Source: Caballeronia sordidicola (GTDB lineage Bacteria > Pseudomonadota > Gammaproteobacteria > Burkholderiales > Burkholderiaceae). Taken from it: DNA of 64,000 nt. This document shows, piece by piece, positions 35,437 to 43,997 of this stretch (position 1 is the first letter of the stretch; each line of letters begins with the position of its first letter). The position numbers were made by a program, and so were the translations under genes. The notes beneath the pieces were generated by a model. The model did no database searches, was not told the DNA's origin, and was given only the letters and a program-made list of their open reading frames with translations. The stretch covers positions 434,001 through 498,000 of the forward strand of contig NZ_JNFG01000199.1 in NCBI RefSeq assembly GCF_000729995.1, given 5' to 3'.

Positions 35437-37208
35437 TGAAACCGATACTCGAAGTCGATCGGCTCGCCGTACGTTTTGGCGCACAGCATGCGGTGAGCAA
35501 CCTGAGCTTCACCGTGCACGAGAACGAGATGCTCGCACTCGTCGGTGAATCCGGTTGCGGCAAGTCCACTACCGCGCTCGCGATCATGCAGTTGTTGCCG
35601 TCCAGCGCCACGCTCGAAGGCAGGATCGATTTCGAGGGCCGTGACCTCGTCGGCTTGTCGAAGCCGACCATGCGCTCGATCCGCGGCAATGCGATCTCCA
35701 TGATTTTTCAGGAGCCGATGACCTGCCTGAATCCGGTGATGACGGTAGGCGCCCAGATTGTGGAAGTACTGCGCCGGCATGAGCCGCTATCGGCCGATGC
35801 CGCGTGGAAGCGCGCGACCGAACTGCTGGATCTCGTCCGGCTGCCGGAACCCGCAAGTCGCGCGCACGACTATCCGCACAGTCTTTCGGGCGGCCAGCGC
35901 CAGCGCGTGATGATCGCGATGGCCGTGGCATGCCGCCCGCGTCTCCTGATCGCCGACGAACCCACGACCGCGCTCGATGTCACCATCCAGGCGCAGATCC
36001 TGCAATTGCTGGATTCGCTGGGCCGGGACCTCTCGATGGCGGTGCTGCTCATTACGCACGATCTCGGCGTGGTCGGGCAGTATGCGAACCGCGTCGCGGT
36101 GATGTATAGCGGCGAGGCCGTGGAGGACGGCACTACCCAGCGCATCTTCACGCAGCCGCGCCACCCCTACACCAAGGGACTGCTGGGAGCGTCGCTCACG
36201 CTCGACCAGAACCTGCACTACCGCACGCGCCGTCTCACCGAGATTCGCAGCCACATCGACGCCGACACCGGCCTGCGCGACTTCTCGCTCAGCGACGAAC
36301 GCATCGCAAGCGCGCCGAACATCATCTTCACCCGCAGTCCGTATGTTCGCGCGCCGGCGGCAGACACTCGGGCGCCGTTGCTCGCCGTGCGCGACCTCGT
36401 CACGCGCTACGACGGCAAGCGCAACGTGGTGGATGGCGTGTCGTTCGACGTCGGTCAGGACGAAACGGTCGGCCTTGTCGGAGAGTCCGGTTGCGGGAAG
36501 TCGACGCTCTCCCGGACCATCCTGCGGCTGATTCAATCAACGAGCGGTTCCATCAGCCTCGACGGCCAGGACATTACGAATCTCGGCGGCAGCAAGCTGC
36601 GTGCAATCCGCCCGAAGATCCAGATGATCTTCCAGGACCCTTACGCATCGTTGAATCCGCGCCAGCGCGTGCTGGATATTCTCGATGCGGCGCTGATTGT
36701 CCACGGCGTCGCCGACAAGCAGGAGCGCCGCCGCCGCATTGCTGACATCACGGATCGCGTGGGGCTCGCTTCGAAATCGCTGCAGCGCTTTGCGCACGAA
36801 TTTTCAGGCGGCCAGCGGCAGAGAATTGGCATTGCGCGCGCCCTGGTGCTGCAGCCGAAGCTCGTGATCTGCGACGAACCGGTCTCCGCGCTCGACGTGT
36901 CCATCCGCGCGCAGGTGCTGAACCTGCTTGTCGAACTGAAGCAGTCGCTCGGGCTTTCTTACCTGTTCATCTCGCACGATCTTTCCGTGGTCCGTTACAT
37001 AGCCGATCGCGTGCTGGTGATGAACACAGGCAAGATTGTGGAGTCCGGCGATCACGAAACCATTTGGTCCCGCCCCGCGCATGCTTATACGCGCAGCTTG
37101 ATCGACGCCGTCCCGAAACCGGCGTTCAGCAGACACAGGCACGACAAGACTGCGCCACGACAAGACGACGTGGACCTGCCGTTTTCGTTTTATCGCTTTG
37201 CAGTGTGA
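35433..37208 (+). CDS. Double ABC ATPase (DppD-DppF fusion, GsiA-like)
   Basis: The start at 35433 overlaps the permease stop (ATGA). The 591-residue protein has two complete ATPase modules: Walker A GESGCGKST twice, signatures LSGGQRQRVMIAMAVA and FSGGQRQRIGIARAL, Walker B LLIADEPTTALD and LVICDEPVSALD, and switch regions LLITHDL and LFISHDL. Each half ends with the oligopeptide-family tail (HPYTKGLLGA; HAYTRSLIDAVPKP). It energises the preceding two permeases, and could serve all five Family 5 binding proteins here. Confidence 0.93.
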   Translation: MMKPILEVDRLAVRFGAQHAVSNLSFTVHENEMLALVGESGCGKSTTALAIMQLLPSSATLEGRIDFEGRDLVGLSKPTMRSIRGNAISMIFQEPMTCLNPVMTVGAQIVEVLRRHEPLSADAAWKRATELLDLVRLPEPASRAHDYPHSLSGGQRQRVMIAMAVACRPRLLIADEPTTALDVTIQAQILQLLDSLGRDLSMAVLLITHDLGVVGQYANRVAVMYSGEAVEDGTTQRIFTQPRHPYTKGLLGASLTLDQNLHYRTRRLTEIRSHIDADTGLRDFSLSDERIASAPNIIFTRSPYVRAPAADTRAPLLAVRDLVTRYDGKRNVVDGVSFDVGQDETVGLVGESGCGKSTLSRTILRLIQSTSGSISLDGQDITNLGGSKLRAIRPKIQMIFQDPYASLNPRQRVLDILDAALIVHGVADKQERRRRIADITDRVGLASKSLQRFAHEFSGGQRQRIGIARALVLQPKLVICDEPVSALDVSIRAQVLNLLVELKQSLGLSYLFISHDLSVVRYIADRVLVMNTGKIVESGDHETIWSRPAHAYTRSLIDAVPKPAFSRHRHDKTAPRQDDVDLPFSFYRFAV

Positions 37209-37413
37209 CCGCATGGTTGTCGATCACGCTGCTCGCGCGACATCTCATGCAGCTCCTCATTCACATATCAGCACGATGAGAAACTTCATCGCGAATTAAT
37301 GTTTCGTGATCCTATATTTTGTTGCTAAGGTTGAAGTCGCGAATAGAAGTACCGTCCGACACTGATCCATCCGATCCAACTCACGGACGTGCCCGCAACG
37401 CACGTCATAGCCG

Positions 37414-38178
37414 ATGAACGCCATAGTCCTTTCGCATCCAAGCGGTCTGCTCGTCGAGTCGTCACAAATGAGTGATCGCTGGTGGGCGCGGCCCGGCGTA
37501 GTCGTCTCGATCGCACTGCATGTTGCCGCCGCGGTCGCGCTGATTGCATTGTCGGGGCATAAAGACGAGCCCAAACCCGTCGACCACGCCATTCAACTGG
37601 TGCTGGCGCCGCCCGAGCCGCCCAAGGTGATCGTACCGCCTCCGCCGCCTCCTCCGCCAAAGGCGCCGCCGGTGAAGCTGCAGCCGCCGACGCCCGCGCC
37701 GGTGCATCGCGCTGCGCCCGTGGCGCGTCGCCTTACCGTGCCGACTACCGCGGAGAAAGCCGAGGTCGCAGCCCCTCCGGCTCCGCCAGTCGATACAACG
37801 GCCAAGCCGACCACCGAACCGGTAGCGCCGCCGGCACCGCCCGCGCCCCCGGCACGTCCAGTACCGCACAACATCGGCATGGAGGGCATCCCGACCGACT
37901 ACGTGAACCAGGTCTACGCACGGATCAACGGCAGCGCAGCCGGGCACTATCCGCGCGCCGCAAAGATGCGCCATCTTGAAGGCCGGATTGGCTACAAGCT
38001 CACGCTCAGTCCCGAGGGCAAGCTGCTGAAGCTCGATCTGCAGTCGTCGGGAGAAAGCGTGCTCGACGACGCGGCCGAGGAAGCCATCCGGGCTGCTGCG
38101 CCCTTCCCGCACCTGCCCGATCTCGGCGGCTCGTCATACCAGCTTACCGGCGCAATCGTCTACAAGTTCGGCGACTGA
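37414..38178 (+). CDS. tonB: TonB energy-transducing protein
   Basis: The 254-residue protein has a single N-terminal membrane anchor (VVSIALHVAAAVALIAL), a long Pro/Ala-rich periplasmic linker with runs such as PPPPPPPPKAPPVK, and a C-terminal TonB domain (AAGHYPRAAKMRHLEGRIGY, LSPEGKLLKLDLQSSGE). It couples the proton-motive force to outer-membrane receptors. exbB and exbD follow directly. An ATG 18 codons in (MSDRWW) is an alternative start. A weak sulfur-box-like stretch lies upstream near 37300. Confidence 0.92.
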   Translation: MNAIVLSHPSGLLVESSQMSDRWWARPGVVVSIALHVAAAVALIALSGHKDEPKPVDHAIQLVLAPPEPPKVIVPPPPPPPPKAPPVKLQPPTPAPVHRAAPVARRLTVPTTAEKAEVAAPPAPPVDTTAKPTTEPVAPPAPPAPPARPVPHNIGMEGIPTDYVNQVYARINGSAAGHYPRAAKMRHLEGRIGYKLTLSPEGKLLKLDLQSSGESVLDDAAEEAIRAAAPFPHLPDLGGSSYQLTGAIVYKFGD

Positions 38179-38237
38179 CGCTTCGACTACTGACCGTCGG
38201 CGTTGCCCTACCACTCTCTCATTACGGAGTTGCAAAC

Positions 38238-39044
38238 ATGAACGCAGCAAATCTGTCGGCGCACTTGTCGCCATGGCATCTCTTCATCAACGCGGACGTG
38301 GTGGTCAAGGCCATCATGGTGTTTCTCGCGCTGGCATCGGTCAGCAGCTGGGCGGTCATCGCTGAAAAGATCTCCCGGTTTCGCAGCCTGCGCCGACGTG
38401 CCGGCGTCTGGCTCGATCTGCTCGGCAGCGGCCGCTCGCTCGTCAAGCTATCGGCGTCCGTGCAGCAGCACCCTGCAGACCCCTTCTCGCGCATCTACGC
38501 CGCCGTGCTGGGCGAGTGGCGCCAGACCCACGACCTGGACCTCCAAGCCACCCACCGGGGTGCTGACGGCCTCAAGGAGCGTATCAATCGCGTAGCGGGG
38601 ATTGCCACGAACATCGAAATTGGCAAGCTGCAACGCGGACTGTCCATCCTCGCCACGGTCGGCTCGGTGTCGCCGTTCGTGGGCCTCTTCGGCACTGTGT
38701 GGGGCATCATGAATTCGTTCCAGGGGATTGCAGCGTCTAACAATACGAGTCTGTCCGTCGTGGCGCCGGGGATTGCCGAAGCGTTGTTCGCCACGGCGCT
38801 CGGTCTGGTTGCGGCCATTCCCGCAGTGATCGCCTATAACCGTGCATCGGGAGACTTGAACGACTACGCCAGCACGCTAAGCACGCTCACCGGGATTGTG
38901 GAAGTACAGTTGTCGCGTCAGGTGGATGCGGGCGACGCCACGGTCGACGCAGCGGATGGCGACAACCGTGCCAGGCAAAAGGATAAGTCCGTGCAGCCGG
39001 CAAGCGGCGCGGATGTTCGATCGATCGCGACCCAGGGAGCCTGA
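38238..39044 (+). CDS. exbB: ExbB/TolQ/MotA-family proton channel protein
   Basis: The 268-residue inner-membrane protein has three membrane segments: residues about 20-40 (AIMVFLALASVSSWAVIAEK), about 130-160 (LSILATVGSVSPFVGLFGTV) and about 175-200 (IAEALFATALGLVAAIPAVI). These are the canonical ExbB regions. It forms the pentameric proton channel with ExbD that drives TonB. It lies between tonB and exbD. Confidence 0.93.
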   Translation: MNAANLSAHLSPWHLFINADVVVKAIMVFLALASVSSWAVIAEKISRFRSLRRRAGVWLDLLGSGRSLVKLSASVQQHPADPFSRIYAAVLGEWRQTHDLDLQATHRGADGLKERINRVAGIATNIEIGKLQRGLSILATVGSVSPFVGLFGTVWGIMNSFQGIAASNNTSLSVVAPGIAEALFATALGLVAAIPAVIAYNRASGDLNDYASTLSTLTGIVEVQLSRQVDAGDATVDAADGDNRARQKDKSVQPASGADVRSIATQGA

Positions 39045-39046
39045 TC

Positions 39047-39478
39047 ATGGCCGTCAAGCTGTCGAATAATCGAGGTGCCGTAGGCGGCGTGCCACCGGTC
39101 AGCGAGATCAACGTAACGCCGCTCGTCGACGTGATGCTTGTGTTGCTGATCGTCTTCATGGTTGCCGCTCCTCTCATGGCATCCGGGGTGAAGGTCGACC
39201 TGCCCACCAGCAACGCGAAGCCCTTGAGCGAGGAGAAGCCGCCCATTGCGCTAAGCCTGAACGCGGAGGGCAAATTGTATGTCGACAAGACCGAGGTCAC
39301 TAACGTCACGCTGGTCAGCGCGCTCACCAGCGCCACGGAAGGCGACAAGACACGGCGAATAAATATTCGTGGCGACAAGGGTCTGGCATACGGCAAGGTG
39401 ATCGAGACAATGGGCGAGATCAACGACGCTGGCTTCTCCAAGATTGCTTTGGTATCCGAACCGCCTCAGACCCCTTAA
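39047..39478 (+). CDS. exbD: ExbD/TolR-family biopolymer transport protein
   Basis: The 143-residue protein has one N-terminal membrane helix with the essential proton-carrying aspartate, Asp28, in NVTPLVDVMLVLLIVFM, and a periplasmic domain ending DAGFSKIALVSEPP. It starts two bases after exbB. The next gene, a Family 5 binding protein, begins three bases after its stop, an unusual link that ties the TonB complex to ABC uptake in one transcript. Confidence 0.93.
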   Translation: MAVKLSNNRGAVGGVPPVSEINVTPLVDVMLVLLIVFMVAAPLMASGVKVDLPTSNAKPLSEEKPPIALSLNAEGKLYVDKTEVTNVTLVSALTSATEGDKTRRINIRGDKGLAYGKVIETMGEINDAGFSKIALVSEPPQTP

Positions 39479-39481
39479 GCG

Positions 39482-41098
39482 ATGCCGTCGACACGTCGCG
39501 ACTTCATCCGCCGGGCGCTGCTCTCAGGCGCCGCTCTTTCTTCTGAATTCACTGGCCGGCTCGCGACTGCGGCGGTCTTGCCGGCCTCATCAAAGCGTGG
39601 CGGTACGCTTCTGGTAGCCCAGTATCCGGAGCCGCCCACCCTCACCAGCGCATGGACGACAGCGGGTCCTGCACAGTCCGTATCCGGCAAGATCTTCGAC
39701 GGCCTGCTGACCTATGGTCCGGGGATGACACCGCGTCCACAACTGGCCACCCGCTGGGAAGTGAGCAGCGATGGGCTGACGGTGACCTTCCACTTGCGCC
39801 CTGGTGTGACATGGCACGACGGGAAGCCCTTCACGTCGGCCGACGTCGCTTTCTCGCTGATGGAAATCTGGAAGAAATATCACGGCCGCGGACGCTCGAC
39901 CTTCGCGAATGCCATTGCCGCCGATTCTCCCGATCCCCTCACATCCATCTGGCGCCTCTCGAAGCCCGCTCCCTACATCCTGAGCGCGTTGTCGTCGGTC
40001 GAATCCCAGGTCGTGCCGCAGCATCTCTATGCCAACCGGGATGTCCTCTCGAACCCTTATAACAACGCGCCGGTCGGAACCGGACCGTTTCGTTTCGTGC
40101 GCTGGACGCAGGGCAGCGAAATCGTGCTCGAACGTAACCCTGGCTACTGGGACACGGGAAAGCCCTTTCTCGATGGCGTGGTGTTCCGGATTCTCCCCGA
40201 GGCCAACGCGGCGGCTGCCGCACTGGAGACGGGCGCCGTGCACATAGCCCCAACCGGCACAGTGCCTCAAAGCGCTATTGGGCGCCTTGGACGAGAGCCG
40301 TCGCTCACGGTGACCGAACATGCCGCCGACTACGCTGTCGGCTTGACGGTGCTCGAATTCAATCTCGACCGCCCGTTATTTCGCGACCCGCGCGTGCGCC
40401 AGGCCTTCGCCCACTGCATTGATCGCGAGTTCATTCTCAAGAATATCTTCTATGGCTACGGCGAAGTGGCGAACTCCCCCATACCCGCCGGAATGCCCGC
40501 GTTCCATACAGGAGACGTGCCACTCTATCCGTACGACCTGAAACGCGCCGAGGCTTTGCTGGACGCAGCCGGCTTCAAGCGTGGAACGGACGGGGTACGC
40601 ATGGCGTTCCAGAACGACCCCTTGCCTATTGGCACCTCGATCCTCTCGGCGCAATTCATCCGCGCGACGCTTGCGAAGATCGGCGTGCACATGTCGATCC
40701 GTTCAAGCGACTATGGTGAATTCGTCAATCGCGTCTACAAGCGGCGTGATTTCGACACCACGCTCAATGGTGCGACCGCAGGTCCGGATCCCGCCATCGG
40801 AACACAGCGCTTCTACTGGTCAGCCGACTTCCAACCGGGCGTGGCATTTTCCAACGGCGCGCACTATCACAACCCGGAAGTTGACCGCGTGCTGGAAGCG
40901 GCGCAAGTGGAAGTCGACCCGGGCAAGCGCCGCACGCTCTACGCGACGTTCCAGTCGCTCGCGCAGACAGACCTGCCGCGTATCCCGCTCATCTCCCCCG
41001 ATACCGTGCTGCTGGCAAACAAGCGCGTGAACGACGTGCTCGTGTCCGCTGAGGGAATCTACGGCAACTTTGCTTCCGCGACGCTCGCTCCGGCGTGA
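39482..41098 (+). CDS. ABC substrate-binding protein, Family 5, Tat-type leader
   Basis: The 538-residue protein begins with a strong twin-arginine leader, STRRDFIRRALLSGAALSS, so it is probably exported folded. Family regions: GKIFDGLLTYGPGMTPRPQL, VTWHDGKPFTSADVAFSLME, VGTGPFRFVRWTQGSEIVLE and IGTQRFYWSADFQPGVAFSN. It is closest in the window to the minus-strand paralogue at 42237 (same IGTQRFYWS segment). It is the last gene of the tonB-exbB-exbD unit and probably uses the Dpp-like transporter upstream. Confidence 0.88.
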   Translation: MPSTRRDFIRRALLSGAALSSEFTGRLATAAVLPASSKRGGTLLVAQYPEPPTLTSAWTTAGPAQSVSGKIFDGLLTYGPGMTPRPQLATRWEVSSDGLTVTFHLRPGVTWHDGKPFTSADVAFSLMEIWKKYHGRGRSTFANAIAADSPDPLTSIWRLSKPAPYILSALSSVESQVVPQHLYANRDVLSNPYNNAPVGTGPFRFVRWTQGSEIVLERNPGYWDTGKPFLDGVVFRILPEANAAAAALETGAVHIAPTGTVPQSAIGRLGREPSLTVTEHAADYAVGLTVLEFNLDRPLFRDPRVRQAFAHCIDREFILKNIFYGYGEVANSPIPAGMPAFHTGDVPLYPYDLKRAEALLDAAGFKRGTDGVRMAFQNDPLPIGTSILSAQFIRATLAKIGVHMSIRSSDYGEFVNRVYKRRDFDTTLNGATAGPDPAIGTQRFYWSADFQPGVAFSNGAHYHNPEVDRVLEAAQVEVDPGKRRTLYATFQSLAQTDLPRIPLISPDTVLLANKRVNDVLVSAEGIYGNFASATLAPA

Positions 41099-41140
41099 AG
41101 CCGCTGGGACTATAGCGTTCAAACGTTTGTTTTCCTTCAA

Positions 41141-42181
41141 TCAGGCCGCTCGCGAAAATTCGATCTCTTCGGCAAGTTGCCGGGCCAACTCGAGCGGCTC
41201 GCGCAGGATCCATTCGTCGTAGGCGAAATCGGCCTTGAGGAAACCTTCGCGCAGAAGGAACGCCTTCTGCTGGCGCAATCCGTCCACGTAGAGGTCCGAG
41301 AGCAACGGCGTAAACTGCCGGTGAAGGTTCGGGCCGAAGCCTCGCCGCACCGCCTCCGTCGTGCTCCCCGTTTCCGCCGCAATCGCAGTAACCACCTCTT
41401 CCTGATGCTCCCCGGCCCACTGCGCAGTGCGTAACAGTACGGCAAGATAACGTGCGACCACTTCTGGATGCGTGAGCGCAAGCGTCCTGTCCACGGTGAT
41501 GGGACGCGGCGTGCCCGCGTTGACACGCACCAGCGGGTCGGGGTTCGCGTTGATATCGAAGATCGGCCGCAGGCCATGCTCAGCGATGAGGGTCGCGCTG
41601 ACCGCGCCCTTCGCGTAGATCGCGTCCACAGAGCCTTCAATAAGTGCAGCCGCACTCACATGAGGCCGGCGCGGCGTGTTCGCGTCCTGTTCGCGCAAGT
41701 CGAAGCCGCCCGCCGCCACATCCACGAACTCCACTTGCTCGCGCGTGAGCCCACCGAGTTCGAGCGCCGTGAGCAGTCCGCGTAAATCCTGAGCGCGGCC
41801 CACATCCACGAGATGCGTCGCGTGTAACGGCAGACCCAGGCGGCGCCCCTTCAGTCCCACCAGATCGCGAATGTCGCTGTCCTCGCGCACGAGGATCAGT
41901 TGTTCCTCATCCACCCACGTAATGCCGACCACCGCCGTGTCGCGGCCGTTGGCCCTGGCCCAGATCGGCGGGACGTTGCCGCCCTCTCGAAACATCCCGG
42001 CATGCGTGTGGTCGAAATGCGAATTGCGCACCGCCTGGTCGTCAGCCGCCCGAATCGATTTGAGCGCGATGCCCTTGCGTTCAAATTCGCGATGCAACCA
42101 GCGGAAATGCTGGGCAATACCCGATGTGGTTGGCACCGGGCAGCGCGTGTACCACAGCTCCGAGACTGAATCCTGACTCAT
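41141..42181 (-). CDS. DszB-like sulfinate desulfinase, copy 2
   Basis: I start at the ATG at 42181 (GAGGA seven bases upstream), not at the longer open frame from 42337. The 346-residue protein keeps the same triad as copy 1 with identical spacing: Cys14 in TRCPVP, His55 in SHFDHTH and Arg65 in FREGGNVPPI. There is no signal peptide, unlike sulfonate-binding proteins of similar fold. It is downstream of a Family 5 binding protein on the same strand (56 bases). It should release sulfite from a sulfinate; the remaining sequence differs enough from copy 1 to suggest another substrate. Confidence 0.82.
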   Translation of the reverse strand: MSQDSVSELWYTRCPVPTTSGIAQHFRWLHREFERKGIALKSIRAADDQAVRNSHFDHTHAGMFREGGNVPPIWARANGRDTAVVGITWVDEEQLILVREDSDIRDLVGLKGRRLGLPLHATHLVDVGRAQDLRGLLTALELGGLTREQVEFVDVAAGGFDLREQDANTPRRPHVSAAALIEGSVDAIYAKGAVSATLIAEHGLRPIFDINANPDPLVRVNAGTPRPITVDRTLALTHPEVVARYLAVLLRTAQWAGEHQEEVVTAIAAETGSTTEAVRRGFGPNLHRQFTPLLSDLYVDGLRQQKAFLLREGFLKADFAYDEWILREPLELARQLAEEIEFSRAA

Positions 42182-42236
42182 GAATTTGTCCTCGTATAAC
42201 GGCGTTGCAAGCAACGCACGGTGTTGCGCGAATGCT

Positions 42237-43850
42237 TCACGCGGGTTTTCTGTCGAGTGCGACGTTGGCGAAATTTGTATACAACGCCTGGTTGCCGCCA
42301 AAATTGAGCACCTCGCGCCGGGCGAGTGTGACCACATGAGGCGAGATCAGCGGGATGCGCGCGACATCGGTTTGCACCTGTTGCTGAAAGCGGTCGTAGA
42401 TCGCTCGGCGTTTGGCCGGATCGATCTCCGCCTGGCCACTCTCCAGCAACTGGTCAACCTCCGGATTGTGATAGTCGGCAGCGTTCGAGAACGCCACGCC
42501 CGGCTTGAAGTTCTTCGACCAGTAGAAGCGCTGCGTGCCGATAGCCGGGTCCGGACCCGCGTTGGCGGAATAGATGATCGTGTCGAAATCACGCCGGGTA
42601 TAGACGCGATTCACGAACTCACCGAAGTCCGACGAACGGATGTTCAGCCGCACACCGATCTTCTGCAGATTGCTACGAAGATGCTGCGCGATGGGCGCGA
42701 GTGGACCCGTCGGTGCGGGATCGTTAGTGAGCGTGAGCCGGACGCCCTGTGCATCGCGCTTGAGTCCGGCGCCTTCGAGCAGCGCCTCGGCCTTCGCGAG
42801 ATCAAGCGGGTACGTGGGCACATCGGTTGTAAAGAAGGCAGGGAAGGCTTTCGGGATCGGCGCCTCGACCTTTTCCGCATAACCCAGCCAGATGTTCTTC
42901 ACAATGAAATCACGATCGAACGCATGCGCAAAAGCCTGGCGCACGCGAGGATCGCGAAACTGCGGGCGGTCGAGATTGAATTCGAACGCGGCGGTACCGG
43001 TGATATAGGTGGCGGGATAGTCGGTGACCACTATCTGCGGATTGCGTGACAGGCGCACGATGTCGGTCAGCGCGACTCCATAGTTGTCGGTCAGGTGCAC
43101 CTCGCCGGTTTCAAGCGCGCTTGCCCCACCGCTTCGATCCGCAATGAACCGAATCAGCAACTTGTCGACGTACGGCCGCGGCGCATCCCAGTAGTCCGGA
43201 TTGCGTTCGAGCAGGACATAGTTGCCCTGCTCCCACTTCACGAACTTGAACGGACCATTGCCGATTGGCGCGTTGTTCAGCGGATTCGAAAGCACGTCCC
43301 GACCGGCATAGAGATGTTGCGGCAAGATCTGCGCTTCCACTGAAGACATCAGCGCGCTTAGAAGATAAGGCGCCGGCTTGCCGAGACGAAGGGTTGCCGT
43401 CAGCGCGTCGGGCGTATCCACGGCGATCACATTGGCAAACGTCGTACGGCCGCGGCTGTGATACTTCTTCCATATCTCCAGCACCGAATAGGCAACATCC
43501 TTCGACGTGAACGGCTGGCCGTCGTGCCACCTCACGCCGGGTCGCAGATGGAATGTCAGCGAGAGCCCATCGCTGGACGCTTCCCAGTGCGTAGCGAGCT
43601 GGGGCTTGGGATTGAACTGCTCGTCGAAGGTGAGCAGGCCATCGAAGATCTTGCCCGAGACGAGCTGCGCGGTGCCCGCCGAGGTGATCGCGCTTGTCAG
43701 GCCGCTGGTGGATTCCGGTCCCGCACCGATGACCAATGTGCCACCTCGTGGCAGCGTCTGCGACGCCCGGGCACTTATGGGTAATGCGAGGTCCGTTGCC
43801 ATGCCGGCGAGCGCGGCAATCCTAAGAAAACTTCTGCGACTGACAGCCAT
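42237..43850 (-). CDS. ABC substrate-binding protein, Family 5, Tat-type leader
   Basis: The 537-residue protein starts with a Tat leader, AVSRRSFLRIAALAGMATDL. It has GKIFDGLLTFDEQFNPKPQL, VRWHDGQPFTSKDVAYSVLE, RNPDYWDAPRPYVDKLLIRF and IGTQRFYWSKNFKPGVAFSN. The DszB-like gene follows on the same strand. It closely resembles the convergent gene at 39482, so the pair may be an inverted duplication that diverged. Its permeases are probably those at 33389-35436. Confidence 0.88.
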   Translation of the reverse strand: MAVSRRSFLRIAALAGMATDLALPISARASQTLPRGGTLVIGAGPESTSGLTSAITSAGTAQLVSGKIFDGLLTFDEQFNPKPQLATHWEASSDGLSLTFHLRPGVRWHDGQPFTSKDVAYSVLEIWKKYHSRGRTTFANVIAVDTPDALTATLRLGKPAPYLLSALMSSVEAQILPQHLYAGRDVLSNPLNNAPIGNGPFKFVKWEQGNYVLLERNPDYWDAPRPYVDKLLIRFIADRSGGASALETGEVHLTDNYGVALTDIVRLSRNPQIVVTDYPATYITGTAAFEFNLDRPQFRDPRVRQAFAHAFDRDFIVKNIWLGYAEKVEAPIPKAFPAFFTTDVPTYPLDLAKAEALLEGAGLKRDAQGVRLTLTNDPAPTGPLAPIAQHLRSNLQKIGVRLNIRSSDFGEFVNRVYTRRDFDTIIYSANAGPDPAIGTQRFYWSKNFKPGVAFSNAADYHNPEVDQLLESGQAEIDPAKRRAIYDRFQQQVQTDVARIPLISPHVVTLARREVLNFGGNQALYTNFANVALDRKPA

Positions 43851-43997
43851 GATCGGGGTCCCGGGAAAAGTCCTGTTCCCGTGGATGGTACTGACGCCTC
43901 ATGTCGGGATGAACCAATTAATTAGGTTATCTATATGATTTTCGAACGCATCTTCTGCACGGGAAGATAGCGCTGCACCAGCGGACATCGACGCAGC

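Noticed and set aside
34404..35780. A 458-residue minus-strand frame opposite the DppC-type permease
   Set aside because: Ser/Arg/Pro-rich shadow; the plus strand has conserved permease and ATPase motifs.
37300..37331. A further sulfur box (AATGTTTCGTGATCC) before tonB
   Set aside because: The core differs at several positions and the spacing to TAAGGT is 16, outside the range of the other copies.
37593..37889. Gly-rich minus-strand frame in tonB, which could look like a repeat protein
   Set aside because: It is the complement of the Pro-rich TonB linker.
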